DNA of 64,000 nt from NCBI RefSeq assembly GCF_008275125.1, contig NZ_CP043473.1, forward strand, positions 868,001 to 932,000, given 5' to 3'. Each line of letters opens with the position of its first letter. The stretch's first letter is position 1. Positions 1 to 8,094 of this stretch are shown one piece after another. The notes under the pieces are model-generated. The model did no database searches. It was given only the letters and a program-made list of their open reading frames with translations, and was not told the DNA's origin. The position numbers and the translations under genes were made by a program. This DNA comes from Chromobacterium paludis (GTDB taxonomy: Bacteria > Pseudomonadota > Gammaproteobacteria > Burkholderiales > Chromobacteriaceae).

Positions 1-18
1 AATGAAGAAAGAAACGCG

Positions 19-465
19 ATGACGATCTGGGTAGACGCCGACGCCTGTCCCAAGGTGATACGGGAAGTGTTGTTCCGCGCGGCGCAGCGCACCGGCGTGG
101 AGCTGGTGTTGGTCGCCAACCAGCTGCTGACGGTGCCGAAGGCGCCGAACATCCGCGCGCTGCAAGTGCCCAAGGGCTTCGACGTGGCCGACAACGAAAT
201 CGCCCGCCGCATCGAGCCGACAGATTTGCTGATCACCGGCGACATTCCGCTCGCTTCCGAGGTGCTGGCCAAGGGCGCGCAGGCGCTGAACTGGCGCGGC
301 GAGGCGTTTTCCAAGGAAACCATCGCCGCCCAACTGACGATGCGGGACTTCATGGACAATCTGCGCGCCAGCGGCATCCAGACCGAAGGCCCGCCGCCCT
401 TGAGCCAGGCGGACCGCCAGGCCTTCGCCCGGCAGTTGGACATTTGGCTGGCGAAGAGGCGCTAG
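19..465 (+). CDS. yaiI: UPF0178 (YaiI/YqxD, DUF188) family protein
   Basis: 148 aa, full length for the family. The N-terminal block [16 protein letters not shown] and the later block [25 protein letters not shown] are the family hallmarks. The fold is PIN/NYN-like and the acidic residues suggest a nucleic-acid role, but no reaction is established, so function stays open. The ATG at 19 follows an A/G-rich stretch. The stop codon (463-465) is already part of the REP-like repeat that follows. The gene's own terminator is probably the hairpin now at 1938-1966, cut off from it by an insertion element. Confidence 0.9.
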   Translation: MTIWVDADACPKVIREVLFRAAQRTGVELVLVANQLLTVPKAPNIRALQVPKGFDVADNEIARRIEPTDLLITGDIPLASEVLAKGAQALNWRGEAFSKETIAAQLTMRDFMDNLRASGIQTEGPPPLSQADRQAFARQLDIWLAKRR

Positions 466-550
466 GGCGGAAGCCCGGCTTGATCCGGGCGTTCCGCCAA
501 AGGCTACAGGCAAGTAGAAGGCGGAACGCCCCGTTGGGGCTTCCGCCCTA
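463..550. repeat. REP/BIME-like pair of inverted hairpins
   Basis: Two hairpins in opposite orientation. First: GGCGGAA-g-CCCGG...CCGGG-cg-TTCCGCC (467-498). Second: GGCGGAA-c-GCCCC...GGGGC-TTCCGCC (520-547). The outer arms TAGGGCGGAAGCCC (463-476) and GGGCTTCCGCCCTA (537-550) are perfect inverses, as are GGGCGTTCCGCC (487-498) and GGCGGAACGCCC (520-531), so the whole 88 bp is one large palindrome. This is the layout of a bacterial interspersed mosaic element. It starts inside the yaiI stop codon. Confidence 0.8.
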
Positions 551-575
551 CGAAAAATCTATGGTCAGCCTGACC

Positions 576-800
576 TTTGCAAGAACAGCGTGCTGATGAA
601 TCATGACGGGGTAGGCTTGCTCTAATCTATCCGGATTCTTGATGGGCACAATAGAGCCCGATCCATGATGTGAGCCGCTCCTGCAAGTCCCTAAAAAGCC
701 CTCAGTCTGTCATGACTGTTTTTACGATCGGGGTATCCTGCAGGCCGTGGGCCGGTTGTCGTCATCAGTATCTGTCTTGGCAAAAGCAGGCTTCTACTCG
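576..800 (-). ncRNA. candidate bridge RNA (seekRNA) region of the IS1111-type element
   Basis: Non-coding end of the element downstream of its transposase. In IS110/IS1111 elements a structured RNA encoded in the non-coding end guides target choice; in the IS1111 group it is on the transposase 3' side, as here. Assignment is by position and family knowledge only; I did not fold it or locate the guide loops. Confidence 0.35.
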
Positions 801-820
801 CCGCCGGGTTTACCCGGCGG
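801..820. repeat. hairpin over the transposase stop codon
   Basis: CCGCCGGGT-tt-ACCCGGCGG, a perfect 9-bp stem. The TAA stop of the IS110 transposase (810-812) sits at its apex. No T-run follows, so it is not a standard terminator; it may separate the coding region from the downstream guide RNA. Confidence 0.6.
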
Positions 821-1856
821 TTTGCATTTCAGTCAGTGCGCGGGCCTGGGGACGGTACTCGCCGCCTTTGGCGAGTAGCGCCCACACGACCCGTGCCAGT
901 TTGTTGGCCAGTGCGCAGGCCACGATATTCGAGTGGCGACGCTGCATCAGCGCCACCGTCCACGCTGCCATCGCACTCTTCCAGCGCGGCGCGTTCTGCA
1001 TGATCACCCGTGCGCATTGCACCAGCAGGCGACGCAGGCTCTTGTCACCGCGTTTGCTGATGCCCAGCAGCTTGGACTTCCCGCCTGTCGAGTATTGTCG
1101 CGGGACCAGACCCAGCGATGCCGCAAAGTCACGGGCATTGCCATAGCCCTTGGCATTGCCGGCGTCCGCCGACAACTGGCTGGCGGTGATCGCACCGATG
1201 CCGGGAATGGTCATCAACCGCCGGGCGACATCGTCCTGTCGGGCTTCTGTGGCAATCTCGTGATCCAGCTCGTCGATCTCGGTCTTGAGCAGACGGTAGT
1301 GATCCAGCTGGCGTTGCAGGATCTGCCGGGCCTTGACGGGCAAGCCGTTGGTCTCGTCCATCAGCAGCATCGGCAGCTGCGTGATCCCCCGTACCCCGAC
1401 AGGAAGCGCGATGCCGAACTCCAGCAGCAGCGCATGGATCTGGTTGTTGGTCTGTATTCGTTCGGCAATGCGAGATTCCCGCAGGCGATGCAGTGCCGAC
1501 AAGGCTTGCTGTTCGGCACTCTTGGCGGCAACGTAGCGCATGGTCGGGCGCGTAGCCGCCTCGCAGATGGCCTGGGCATCGATGAAATCGTTCTTGTTGC
1601 CGAAGACAAACGGGCGGATGTACTGCGGTGCGATCAGTTGTACGGTATGACCGAAGCCCGTCAGCTTGCGTGCCAGCCAGTGCGCGCCGCAGCAGGCCTC
1701 CATCACGATGCGGCAGGGAGGCTGTTTCGCGAGAAATTCGATGAGACTGTTGCGATTGAACTGCTTCTTGAGGACCGGGTTGCCGCGCGGGTCGTGCCCA
1801 ATCAGATGAAAGCTGTGCTTGCCGATATCCAGACCGATGAGTGTGACGGTTGCCAT
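810..1856 (-). CDS. IS110-family transposase (DEDD)
   Basis: 348 aa from ATG at 1856 (an earlier in-frame start would add 19 non-conserved residues read from the left-end hairpin). The N-terminal RuvC-like DEDD domain shows D in LIGLDIGKHSF, E in IVMEACCGAHW and D in FIDAQAICEA. The C-terminal transposase_20 domain has the helix-hairpin-helix-like MTIPGIGAITASQL and the SKRGDKSLRRLLVQCA block with the conserved serine region. It catalyses recombination of the element. Intact, so the copy could be active. Its only neighbours are the element ends. Confidence 0.92.
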   Translation of the reverse strand: MATVTLIGLDIGKHSFHLIGHDPRGNPVLKKQFNRNSLIEFLAKQPPCRIVMEACCGAHWLARKLTGFGHTVQLIAPQYIRPFVFGNKNDFIDAQAICEAATRPTMRYVAAKSAEQQALSALHRLRESRIAERIQTNNQIHALLLEFGIALPVGVRGITQLPMLLMDETNGLPVKARQILQRQLDHYRLLKTEIDELDHEIATEARQDDVARRLMTIPGIGAITASQLSADAGNAKGYGNARDFAASLGLVPRQYSTGGKSKLLGISKRGDKSLRRLLVQCARVIMQNAPRWKSAMAAWTVALMQRRHSNIVACALANKLARVVWALLAKGGEYRPQARALTEMQTAG

Positions 1857-1881
1857 GATGCTCTCCCCGAAGAAGAAAAAA

Positions 1882-1912
1882 TGCCTCAGCAGGTTTGACG
1901 CCTGCTGAGGCA
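1882..1912. repeat. perfect hairpin in the IS110 left end
   Basis: TGCCTCAGCAGG (1882-1893) and CCTGCTGAGGCA (1901-1912), a 12-bp stem with a 7-nt loop, between the inverted repeat and the transposase start. Such a structure can block outside transcription from entering the transposase gene; that role is inferred. Confidence 0.7.
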
Positions 1913-1937
1913 TTTAGGTCAGGCTGACCATCACATT

Positions 1938-1966
1938 AAGCCCCCGAATCCGGGGGCTTTGTTTTG
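1938..1966 (+). terminator. intrinsic terminator, probably originally of yaiI
   Basis: AAGCCCCCG-aatc-CGGGGGCTT followed by TGTTTTG on the plus strand. It stands just outside the insertion element and downstream of yaiI in its orientation, so it most likely ended yaiI transcription before the insertion. It may also act on the minus-strand pseudogene. Confidence 0.65.
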
Positions 1967-1980
1967 TCTGGGGGGGAATC

Positions 1981-2507
1981 TCAGGCTTTGCCCAACTGCG
2001 GTTCGTCAGTCATCAGCAGGGCGCCGGCCGCCACCATGGCCATGGCGATCAGGCCCCACAACTAGAAGGTTGTCTCAAGGCTGAAGCACGACTGCAGCGC
2101 CAAGTTGATGAACTTGAAGCCCGGGCTGCCCAGCTGTAAGCGCCGAGGACGCAGGCCGAGATCAGGCTCTTGCGTTCGGGGAACCATTTCACGCAATTGG
2201 ACAGCGACTTCAGGTAACCGGCGCCGTCGGCAAAGCCCACCAGCAGGCCGGCGCATAGGTAGAGCATGATCAGATTATTGGCTTGAGAGGTCAGGTAAAC
2301 GCCCAGGCCCAGCATCAGGCCAAAGGCGATGGCCACCTGGCTGATCGGCTCGGAGAGCTTGTGCGAAAGCTGGACGTTGAACAGGCTCCAGGTATAGACG
2401 GAACCTAGCGCGAACTGGGTGAGGACGGTACCGGCAGGGTTCGGTAGCGGATGGCGTTGGATGCGTCGTTCATGCCGCTGCTCGCTTAAAATCATTACGG
2501 TTGGCAT
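1981..2507 (-). pseudogene. decayed MFS transporter, YhjX/OFA family
   Basis: Fragments match the oxalate/formate-antiporter-family transporter YhjX in order: LTQFALGSVYTWSLFN, SEPISQVAIAFGL, then GVYLTSQANNLIMLYLCAGL, GFADGAGYLKSLSNCVKWFP. There are four lesions. The N-terminus before LTQFALG does not match. About 40-50 residues are missing between AFGL and MLGLGVYL. A frameshift after GAYSW moves the reading to LGSPGFKFINLALQS. An in-frame TAG (about 2063-2065) precedes LWGLIAMAMVAAGALLMTDEP, and the remaining C-terminal half is absent. Not functional. Confidence 0.85.
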
Positions 2508-2511
2508 GAGT

Positions 2512-2527
2512 ATAAGCACGCGCTTAT
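2512..2527. promoter_or_regulatory. palindrome upstream of the yhjX-like pseudogene
   Basis: ATAAGC-acgc-GCTTAT just upstream of the first codon of the pseudogene. Probably the relic operator or promoter element of the dead transporter. Confidence 0.35.
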
Positions 2528-2633
2528 GGATTGGTGGCGCAGCGCGGGAATGAAATGCAGGCGACACGGAATGAAATGCAAGCTGTGGCTGCATGTCGAG
2601 GCGAGCGCAGGCGATGGGTCCGCGCTCGCCTAT

Positions 2634-3944
2634 CAGGCCGTTGAAAAACACGTCGATCTTGCCCCAACCCATTTCCGTATGAACAAAAATGGGCGGTTTC
2701 AGCGGGCAGAATGCCAATAAATCCGCTCTCTGCCTGGGTTTTCAGGCTGTTTGCCGGTTATCCGGCGATTTTGGGCGCAATACGCCCTATACATGCGATC
2801 CGCCCCAACAGCCGGACAGGCTGCCCATGCGGATCAGGTTATAGGTCGCAAACGCTAAAAAAGTTTGCCCGGCCAGTTTGGCCCGGCCGATCAGTTTGGT
2901 TTTGCGAAGGCCTCCGACGGTTTTCAGCCAGCCGAAGCATTCCTCGATCCGTTTGCGTCGCCGCTGGCTGATCGCGTAACCCTCATGGCGCGTGGTGCGG
3001 CTGTCGATGGCGCTGCCGACACGCTTGCGCGCCACGTGCGGCGTGATGCCCAAGTCTCTGCAGCCGTTCACGAAAGCCGGCGTGTCATAGCCCTTGTCCG
3101 CGCCGACGGTGCTGCCTTTCTTGGCATTGCGCAGCAACAGGTTCAGCGCTTCGATGTTTTCGGCGTGGCCATTGACCTCGGACACCGAGACGTCCACCAC
3201 CAGACCGTTGCGGTTCTCGGTCAGGATATGGGCCATATGGCACAAGCGGCTGGCGTCGCCGGCGCTCTTGCGGGCCAGTCGCGCTTCCGGATCGGTTCGC
3301 GATTGATGCGTCTGGTTGCTTCGCTTCTCACCCCGGAAATCGACGTCCGGGTTGCGCCCTGCGGGTGGGGAGGTGTCGTCATCCTTGTGAACAAAGCTTT
3401 TGTGCGAAGCCCAGGCATCGATCAGCGTGCCGTCGACGCTGAAATGTTCGTCGCTGGTGAGCTTGCCCCACTCGGCCAGGCTGCGTACGCGAATGAAGAA
3501 GGCGCGGGCGACGTCTTCGGTAAACAAGCGGTCGCGATTTTGCGAGAAGGTCGAGTGATCCCATACGCGGGCATCGGCGGAAAGGCCGACGAACCAGCGA
3601 AACAGCAGGTTGTAGTCCAGTTGCTCGACCAGCAGCCGCTCGGAGCGGATGGTGTAGAGCACTTGCAGCAGGGAGGCGCGCAGCAGATGTTCAGGCGGAA
3701 TCGAAGGCCGCCCGACGCGGGAATATAAGCCGTCGAATACCTCATTCATCGAGCCGAGCACCAGGTCGACCATCTGGCGGATCTTGCGCAGCGGGTGATT
3801 GGCCGGGATGCGATCTTCCAGCTGGATGTAGCTGAACAGGCTCGTCTGACTGTCGTTGCGGACGCCTCTCATCGGGTGCTTTCGCGGTTCGTTGGATGTT
3901 GATGATTATACCAAATGAATGGCTGTTGGTTTTTCAACGGCCTG
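2634..3944 (-). mobile_element. complete IS5-type insertion sequence with CTAT target duplication
   Basis: Perfect 16-bp terminal inverted repeats: CAGGCCGTTGAAAAAC at 2634-2649 and its reverse complement at 3929-3944. Both flanks carry CTAT (2630-2633 and 3945-3948), a 4-bp target-site duplication, so the boundaries of this 1311-bp element can be set exactly. It carries one intact transposase gene. It sits just upstream of the transporter pseudogene. Confidence 0.88.
2787..3872 (-). CDS. IS5-family DDE transposase
   Basis: 361 aa. N-terminal DUF772-type domain (IPANHPLRKIRQMVD, PSIPPEHLLRASLLQVLY) followed by the DDE domain: D in FSVDGTLIDAWAS, D in GADKGYDTP, E in RKRIEECFGWLKTVGGLRKTK (the Y-2-R/K-3-E-6-K type signature). 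It moves the element by cut-and-paste. The frame is intact. Its ATG at 3872 lies about 55 bp inside the element end. Confidence 0.92.
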   Translation of the reverse strand: MRGVRNDSQTSLFSYIQLEDRIPANHPLRKIRQMVDLVLGSMNEVFDGLYSRVGRPSIPPEHLLRASLLQVLYTIRSERLLVEQLDYNLLFRWFVGLSADARVWDHSTFSQNRDRLFTEDVARAFFIRVRSLAEWGKLTSDEHFSVDGTLIDAWASHKSFVHKDDDTSPPAGRNPDVDFRGEKRSNQTHQSRTDPEARLARKSAGDASRLCHMAHILTENRNGLVVDVSVSEVNGHAENIEALNLLLRNAKKGSTVGADKGYDTPAFVNGCRDLGITPHVARKRVGSAIDSRTTRHEGYAISQRRRKRIEECFGWLKTVGGLRKTKLIGRAKLAGQTFLAFATYNLIRMGSLSGCWGGSHV

Positions 3945-3963
3945 CTATTGGTGGCGAAGTGTC

Positions 3964-5730
3964 TTATTGAATAATGTAAGAGCTGCCGAATTGACGCAAA
4001 TGGGCATCCCAGCCATTTAGTAGAACGGACAAGCTGCTATAGTTATCCGCCTGAGTTTTAATATTCTTATTGAATACACCGCTAAGCTTGGTTGGATTTT
4101 CTGGGTCGCGCACCATATTTTTCAGTCCGATGCTTTCTATGCGGAAGGGCGATAATTTGTTCATCATTATATTTGCAAATTCAAAATACAAATCTGCAGT
4201 TTGGATCCAGCTCAAGGAGAGATCGCTATTCGCTGTCGCATTGATTAATTTATCGATGCTGGGCTGATCCAGCATGGGGAATGAGTCGGCTTTCAAATCA
4301 CCGGATGCGAAGACTGGTTGGTAAAGCGCGATGTCTTTGGCTGCTGGCTGAGTAAAATCGGCTTGACTATATAGCCTGATCTGCGCCTGGCCATCGTGTA
4401 TTGCCTGATTTATCTTATGGGCAACATCGTCAGGGAAGCGATATCGAGAGTTGCAAATAGGGCCAAGGCTATACTGTTGATCTGTGGCGGTGAGCGTGAT
4501 GCCGCAAGCCGAGTTTGCAGTCAAAGACAGTATGGGTTGACCATATGCCAGCATCTGGGCGCTGCGTACTAGTTTGGCATTTTGCCCAATCGGGCTTTGC
4601 GCAATGATTAATTCGAAGGTGGTGTCGATAACGGTTTTATCTTGGCCCGTGGCTCGATCAATTTTATGGTTGGCGAATGCAGTTGATGCAATATTCATCG
4701 CCACGGGATAGCCGTTGCCGGCAATTTTCCACTTGCTATCTTCGTAATTGACGATGTAACTCGCCCATTGACTACCGTCGTCAAGCCCCAGCGCGATTTC
4801 GCAGCGATTAGCATCCTCGCAGCGTATCAGGCGAGGAAGGGAGAAGTGTTGGCCTGGCATTGCAAAGAAGAATTGAGCCAAGTACTGCGTCGCATTCATG
4901 CCCGAGTTGTTGAAGTTTTTGCTGAGTAGGGCGGCGTATCGTTCTTTCGCTCCGTCCGCGGTTTTGTATACGTCTGTCAGCTGTTGTGCCAAAGCATCCA
5001 GACTGGCTAGGTCGGGTGCGCCACCATCGGGAATTTTCAGCGAAACTGGAGCTTGTTGACGGTTGATTTCAACCGAGCCTCCACCAAGTTTGCTTTTCAG
5101 TGTCAGGCTGCCAGATTGTGTCCCAGCGCTGATGTCCACCAACTCCAATAATTTGTCATGGCCAGTTTTATTTGGCGTGAAAGCGGTCGAAATCCAATCA
5201 GCCTTGTCATCTAGTGAAATGGCTTGGCTAAGCGGAGCCAGCGCGGTTTTGAGATTGGCCTGACTTTGTTGCAGCGCATTGGCAGTGAGCTTCTTGGCAC
5301 AGTCTGCCGCTTGGGCGAAGCATTGGCTTGCATCTCCGTCGCTAGCCAGCGTTGTTATGGCATTGGTCAGCGGAGTGATATTGACTATGCCGCTGCGGAT
5401 TGCGACAGAATGTATTTTCTGGGGAGCGCCATTCGCCATGCCGCTGGCCTCCAGCAGCAGAGGCATCGTCGCATTGCTCACTTCAATATTGCGGAAGGAA
5501 CCATTGGCATCTACTTGGAAGGTTTTAATCACTAGCCCTTGGGCACTTTTGACGGTGACCTGAGCATTGGCCAGTGGGGCGCCGACGGCTACGGTACCGC
5601 TTATATTTTGAATTGTACTATCATGCGCGGCAATTGGCGGGTTGCTGGCGGTATTGTCGCCGGAGCCGCTGCCGCAACCTGACAGAGGTAGGGCGAAGGC
5701 GAGTGCGATAGGTGCGAGATAATTTTTCAT
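3964..5730 (-). CDS. large secreted lipoprotein, unknown function
   Basis: 588 aa. A signal peptide with lipobox LPLSGC (Cys19) predicts a lipid-anchored envelope protein. Residues about 40-110 (ISGTVAVGAPLANAQVTVKSAQGLVIKTFQVDANGSFR) look like a carboxypeptidase-regulatory/Ig-like beta domain. The rest has no motif I recognise; two Cys pairs (QCFAQAADC; CEDANRC) may be disulphides. Codon use is visibly more AT-rich than in the surrounding chromosome, suggesting acquisition. It stands alone, starting 20 bp from an insertion sequence, and is followed upstream by an AT-rich leader. Function not known. Confidence 0.75.
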   Translation of the reverse strand: MKNYLAPIALAFALPLSGCGSGSGDNTASNPPIAAHDSTIQNISGTVAVGAPLANAQVTVKSAQGLVIKTFQVDANGSFRNIEVSNATMPLLLEASGMANGAPQKIHSVAIRSGIVNITPLTNAITTLASDGDASQCFAQAADCAKKLTANALQQSQANLKTALAPLSQAISLDDKADWISTAFTPNKTGHDKLLELVDISAGTQSGSLTLKSKLGGGSVEINRQQAPVSLKIPDGGAPDLASLDALAQQLTDVYKTADGAKERYAALLSKNFNNSGMNATQYLAQFFFAMPGQHFSLPRLIRCEDANRCEIALGLDDGSQWASYIVNYEDSKWKIAGNGYPVAMNIASTAFANHKIDRATGQDKTVIDTTFELIIAQSPIGQNAKLVRSAQMLAYGQPILSLTANSACGITLTATDQQYSLGPICNSRYRFPDDVAHKINQAIHDGQAQIRLYSQADFTQPAAKDIALYQPVFASGDLKADSFPMLDQPSIDKLINATANSDLSLSWIQTADLYFEFANIMMNKLSPFRIESIGLKNMVRDPENPTKLSGVFNKNIKTQADNYSSLSVLLNGWDAHLRQFGSSYIIQ

Positions 5731-6021
5731 AGTTATGACAACGTTGAACTTGTATTAAATAAAAATGCATGCGCAAAGTTTTATTTTAAGCGGATAAAAT
5801 TTTTTTACAAATCAATTTAAGTGTGAAAAATAACTATAAAGAATAGCTAATGTCAGTTTGCTTGTTGCGTTGAATGACCAGGCGCAGAAAGCTTGATCCA
5901 TTTGGGGCGTGAGCTGGCCTGGCATTGAAATTGCTGTCGGTCCTGCCTAGCTATTGCCGGGCAGCGCTTTGCCCGCGGGGGGAGATGCGGACAGTTGTGT
6001 AGTGGGTAGGGAGAGCAAGCC
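5731..6021. other. AT-rich intergenic region
   Basis: The first 120 bases are strongly AT-rich and should hold the promoter of the lipoprotein gene. No clear operator or RNA seen. The rest shows nothing recognisable. Confidence 0.5.
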
Positions 6022-6033
6022 CTAAGGCTTGCT
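6014..6033. terminator. hairpin at the end of a gene remnant
   Basis: AGCAAGCC-ctaa-GGCTTGCT, an 8-bp perfect stem that includes the stop codon of the remnant at 6022-6189. There is no clear T-run, so termination is uncertain. Confidence 0.4.
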
Positions 6034-6189
6034 CACGCGAATGATTCGATAGAAGCGCATGGGCAAACCAGTTTGACGCTCGGCATGCTTGAGCGTTTCC
6101 AGATGCTTACCCAAATTCTGGAGGGCCAAGGTCAGTTTCCAGAGGCGTTTGCTCAGATGATCGTGCGGGATGGAATAGCCATAATTAAA
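6022..6189 (-). pseudogene. C-terminal remnant of an unidentified gene
   Basis: Reading the minus strand from 6189 gives about 55 codons without interruption, beginning FNYGYSIPHDHLSKRLWK and ending MRFYRIIRVSKP, with no start codon after the upstream TGA. Composition is protein-like (amphipathic, ends in FYRIIRV). It directly follows the end of the methyltransferase gene and overlaps its stop. It looks like the tail of a gene whose front was lost. I do not recognise the parent. Confidence 0.4.
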
Positions 6190-7138
6190 TCATGCGAGCG
6201 TAATAGTCTATTAGGCTGGTTGGATATTGAAATGCACATTTTGTGATGTTTTGGTAAATGCTATTGTATTCAATGTTTCTGGGTTGGAGTATGAGTGCTT
6301 GGGTGATGGCTTGAATTGCTGCTTGTGTCTCTCCTGTGCTTAATTCTGCTATCGCAAGCATAAACCAGGCTTCGTGAATTCTGAAGTTTAGGGAGAGAAT
6401 TTGTTTGGCAGCTTCTTTGGTTTTTACATGGTCGTCATCGGAAAAAAATTGACCAAGTAGCATTGCAGTGTCTTGGATGTCCGGTAAGTGTAGTGTTTTC
6501 TTCAGCACAAGAGTATGGCCATTTCCTACCTTTGTATCGCTCTCCTCTAATGCTGCGAGTTCCCACATTCCCATGCCTTGTTGGTTATACCAGTTCACGG
6601 CATCAAGCAATGATTGAAGCGTGAATACATGGTAATGGCCACGCCATGGCATGTCAGGAAGATCCTTGGGTTTGATTTTTCTTATAAATGCATTAGTGAA
6701 ATCATTAAGTGAGGAGATGGGTCTGATGGTGTCATCTTCTAGGGCGATGCGTTTGGGAACGATCATGAAATTTACGCCGCCTGGCTTCAATACACGCCAC
6801 CACTCGTGCCAGGCTGAGAAAATGTCAGGAATATGTTCCAGTACGTGAGAGGTGGCGATGTAATCTAGGGAGTTATCTTCAATGAATGGAATTTGATCTG
6901 CTTCAGCCACGACATCTACTCTGGTGACTGAAGAGTGGTAGTGCATTTGTAAGGAAAAATGGTATCGGTAATCATCGAGATCATTTTCCTCCATATATTC
7001 AACCCCATTGCATGGTGCAATGGAGATGCAATTGTCTGGTGCTAAAGGGTTGTGAGCGCCGCGTCCAAATTCGATGCCTTTTCCGCGTAGGAATTCCAGT
7101 GCCAGTTTCATTTTTTTGAAGTTTTCTAATTTTTTCAA
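6185..7138 (-). CDS. SAM-dependent methyltransferase with C-terminal TPR-like extension
   Basis: 317 aa. Class I methyltransferase core: degenerate motif I near GIEFGRGAHNP, acidic motif in VTRVDVVAEADQIPF, then DNSLDYIATSHVLEHIPD and WWRVLKPGGVNFMIVPKR. This is typical of Methyltransf_11 enzymes tied to surface polysaccharides. Residues from about 225 form helical repeats (AKQILSLNFRIHEAWFMLAIAELSTGETQAAIQAITQAL) resembling a TPR. The start could also be the Met ten residues in (MKLALEF). The gene is AT-rich, like the lipoprotein gene beside it, and probably came by transfer. Substrate unknown. Confidence 0.7.
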   Translation of the reverse strand: MKKLENFKKMKLALEFLRGKGIEFGRGAHNPLAPDNCISIAPCNGVEYMEENDLDDYRYHFSLQMHYHSSVTRVDVVAEADQIPFIEDNSLDYIATSHVLEHIPDIFSAWHEWWRVLKPGGVNFMIVPKRIALEDDTIRPISSLNDFTNAFIRKIKPKDLPDMPWRGHYHVFTLQSLLDAVNWYNQQGMGMWELAALEESDTKVGNGHTLVLKKTLHLPDIQDTAMLLGQFFSDDDHVKTKEAAKQILSLNFRIHEAWFMLAIAELSTGETQAAIQAITQALILQPRNIEYNSIYQNITKCAFQYPTSLIDYYARMI

Positions 7139-7434
7139 TCAATCGCGCGCGGTTGCTCCCAAGTTTTAGGTCTCCGCTGCACAGATGATGAATAGTCATA
7201 TCAAATTTATATTTCTCATATTTTATATGAATGGCATTTAAAGTGCTACTGTTTTGTTGTGCACTGCATTGTTCAAAATCAAGCCAGGTAAGGCTTTAGT
7301 AGGGTGAGGTTGGGCACAGATTTCAGATGCCAAGCGTAGCCAGATGAAGGGGCATGCGGAGGCTCCGATGTACAGAATTCCAGGCAGAGTGACATGAAGG
7401 ACCGGAAGCCCGTAGGCTCCCGGCTGCGGCGGGT
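7139..7434. other. intergenic region, AT-rich to GC-rich transition
   Basis: The 7139-7280 half is AT-rich (promoter side of the methyltransferase); from about 7370 base composition returns to that of the host. This marks the right edge of the foreign-looking patch. No repeat or att site seen. Confidence 0.45.
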
Positions 7435-7977
7435 TTAGCCGCGGGCTTGGACCAGCGGAAAGTCCACCGCGGTGGCGGCGGCGTTGTTGACGTAGTTGGT
7501 CAGGATGTTCAGCGCCACTACGGTCACGATTTCCAGCGTTTCCGCCTCGTCGAAGCCGGCGCCGCGCAGGGCGGCCAGTTCGGCGTCGGCCACGCGGCCG
7601 CGCTGTTCCGCCACCTTCAGCGCGAAGCGCAGCGCGGCGGCCTGTTTGGCGTCGGCGCTGGCGAAGTCGCGGGCGGCGGCGATTTCGTCATCGCCGAGCT
7701 TGGCCACGTGCTTGGCCAGATAGCTGTGGGCGGACAGGCAGTAGTCGCAGCCGTTGAATTCGGCCACCGCCAGCGCGATGCGCTCGCGCAGCGCGGCGCT
7801 CAGCTTGCCCTTGCCCAGCGCGCCGTTCAGCGACAGATAACCTTCCAGCGCGGCAGGGCTGTGGGCCAGCAGCTTCATCAGATTGGGCACCATGCCCAGT
7901 TGTTGTTGCACGGCGGCGAGCAGCGGCTGGCTGGCGGCGGGGATGTGCTCGGCGGCGGGGATGGCGATGCGGTTCAT
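7435..7977 (-). CDS. AhpD-like carboxymuconolactone decarboxylase family protein
   Basis: 180 aa from ATG at 7977. The motif EFNGCDYCLSAHSYL gives the CxxC plus His of AhpD-type peroxidase-associated proteins (E-x(n)-CxxC-x3-H). The C-terminal EIVTVVALNILTNYVNNAAATAVDFP is the usual family ending. The likely role is reduction of peroxides through a redox-active disulphide; the physiological substrate is unknown. It is divergent from a LysR regulator with a dyad between them, so it is probably that regulator's target. Confidence 0.85.
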   Translation of the reverse strand: MNRIAIPAAEHIPAASQPLLAAVQQQLGMVPNLMKLLAHSPAALEGYLSLNGALGKGKLSAALRERIALAVAEFNGCDYCLSAHSYLAKHVAKLGDDEIAAARDFASADAKQAAALRFALKVAEQRGRVADAELAALRGAGFDEAETLEIVTVVALNILTNYVNNAAATAVDFPLVQARG

Positions 7978-8031
7978 GGCAAGACTCCTGGGTGGATGCG
8001 GAACGTTTCCGCGATGGGTGTACTTTGCCAA

Positions 8032-8051
8032 ATTCTTTATTTTGGAAGAAT
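8032..8051. promoter_or_regulatory. candidate LysR operator
   Basis: ATTCTT-N8-AAGAAT, a dyad that fits the T-N11-A pattern of LysR-type sites, midway between the divergent ahpD-like and lysR-type genes in an otherwise AT-rich 117-bp gap. Confidence 0.5.
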
Positions 8052-8094
8052 ATCTGTTTTATAAAATGGATTATTTCAATATGGGGAATAGTAG

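Larger units (their letters stand above)
561..1931 (-). mobile_element. IS110-family element, IS1111-type
   Basis: Perfect 15-bp inverted repeats, ATGGTCAGCCTGACC at 561-575 and its reverse complement at 1917-1931, bracket an IS110-type transposase gene. Inverted repeats plus a long non-coding stretch downstream of the transposase (561-809, about 250 bp) and only about 75 bp upstream are the arrangement of the IS1111 subgroup; classical IS110 elements lack such repeats. Exact tips are uncertain because the repeats of this subgroup are often subterminal. The element lies between the REP pair and a terminator hairpin. Confidence 0.8.

Noticed and set aside
561..1931. The IS110 end repeats being a duplicated palindromic target (direct repeat).
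   Set aside because: Each end is itself near-palindromic, but direct alignment has a central mismatch while the inverse is perfect over 15 bp.
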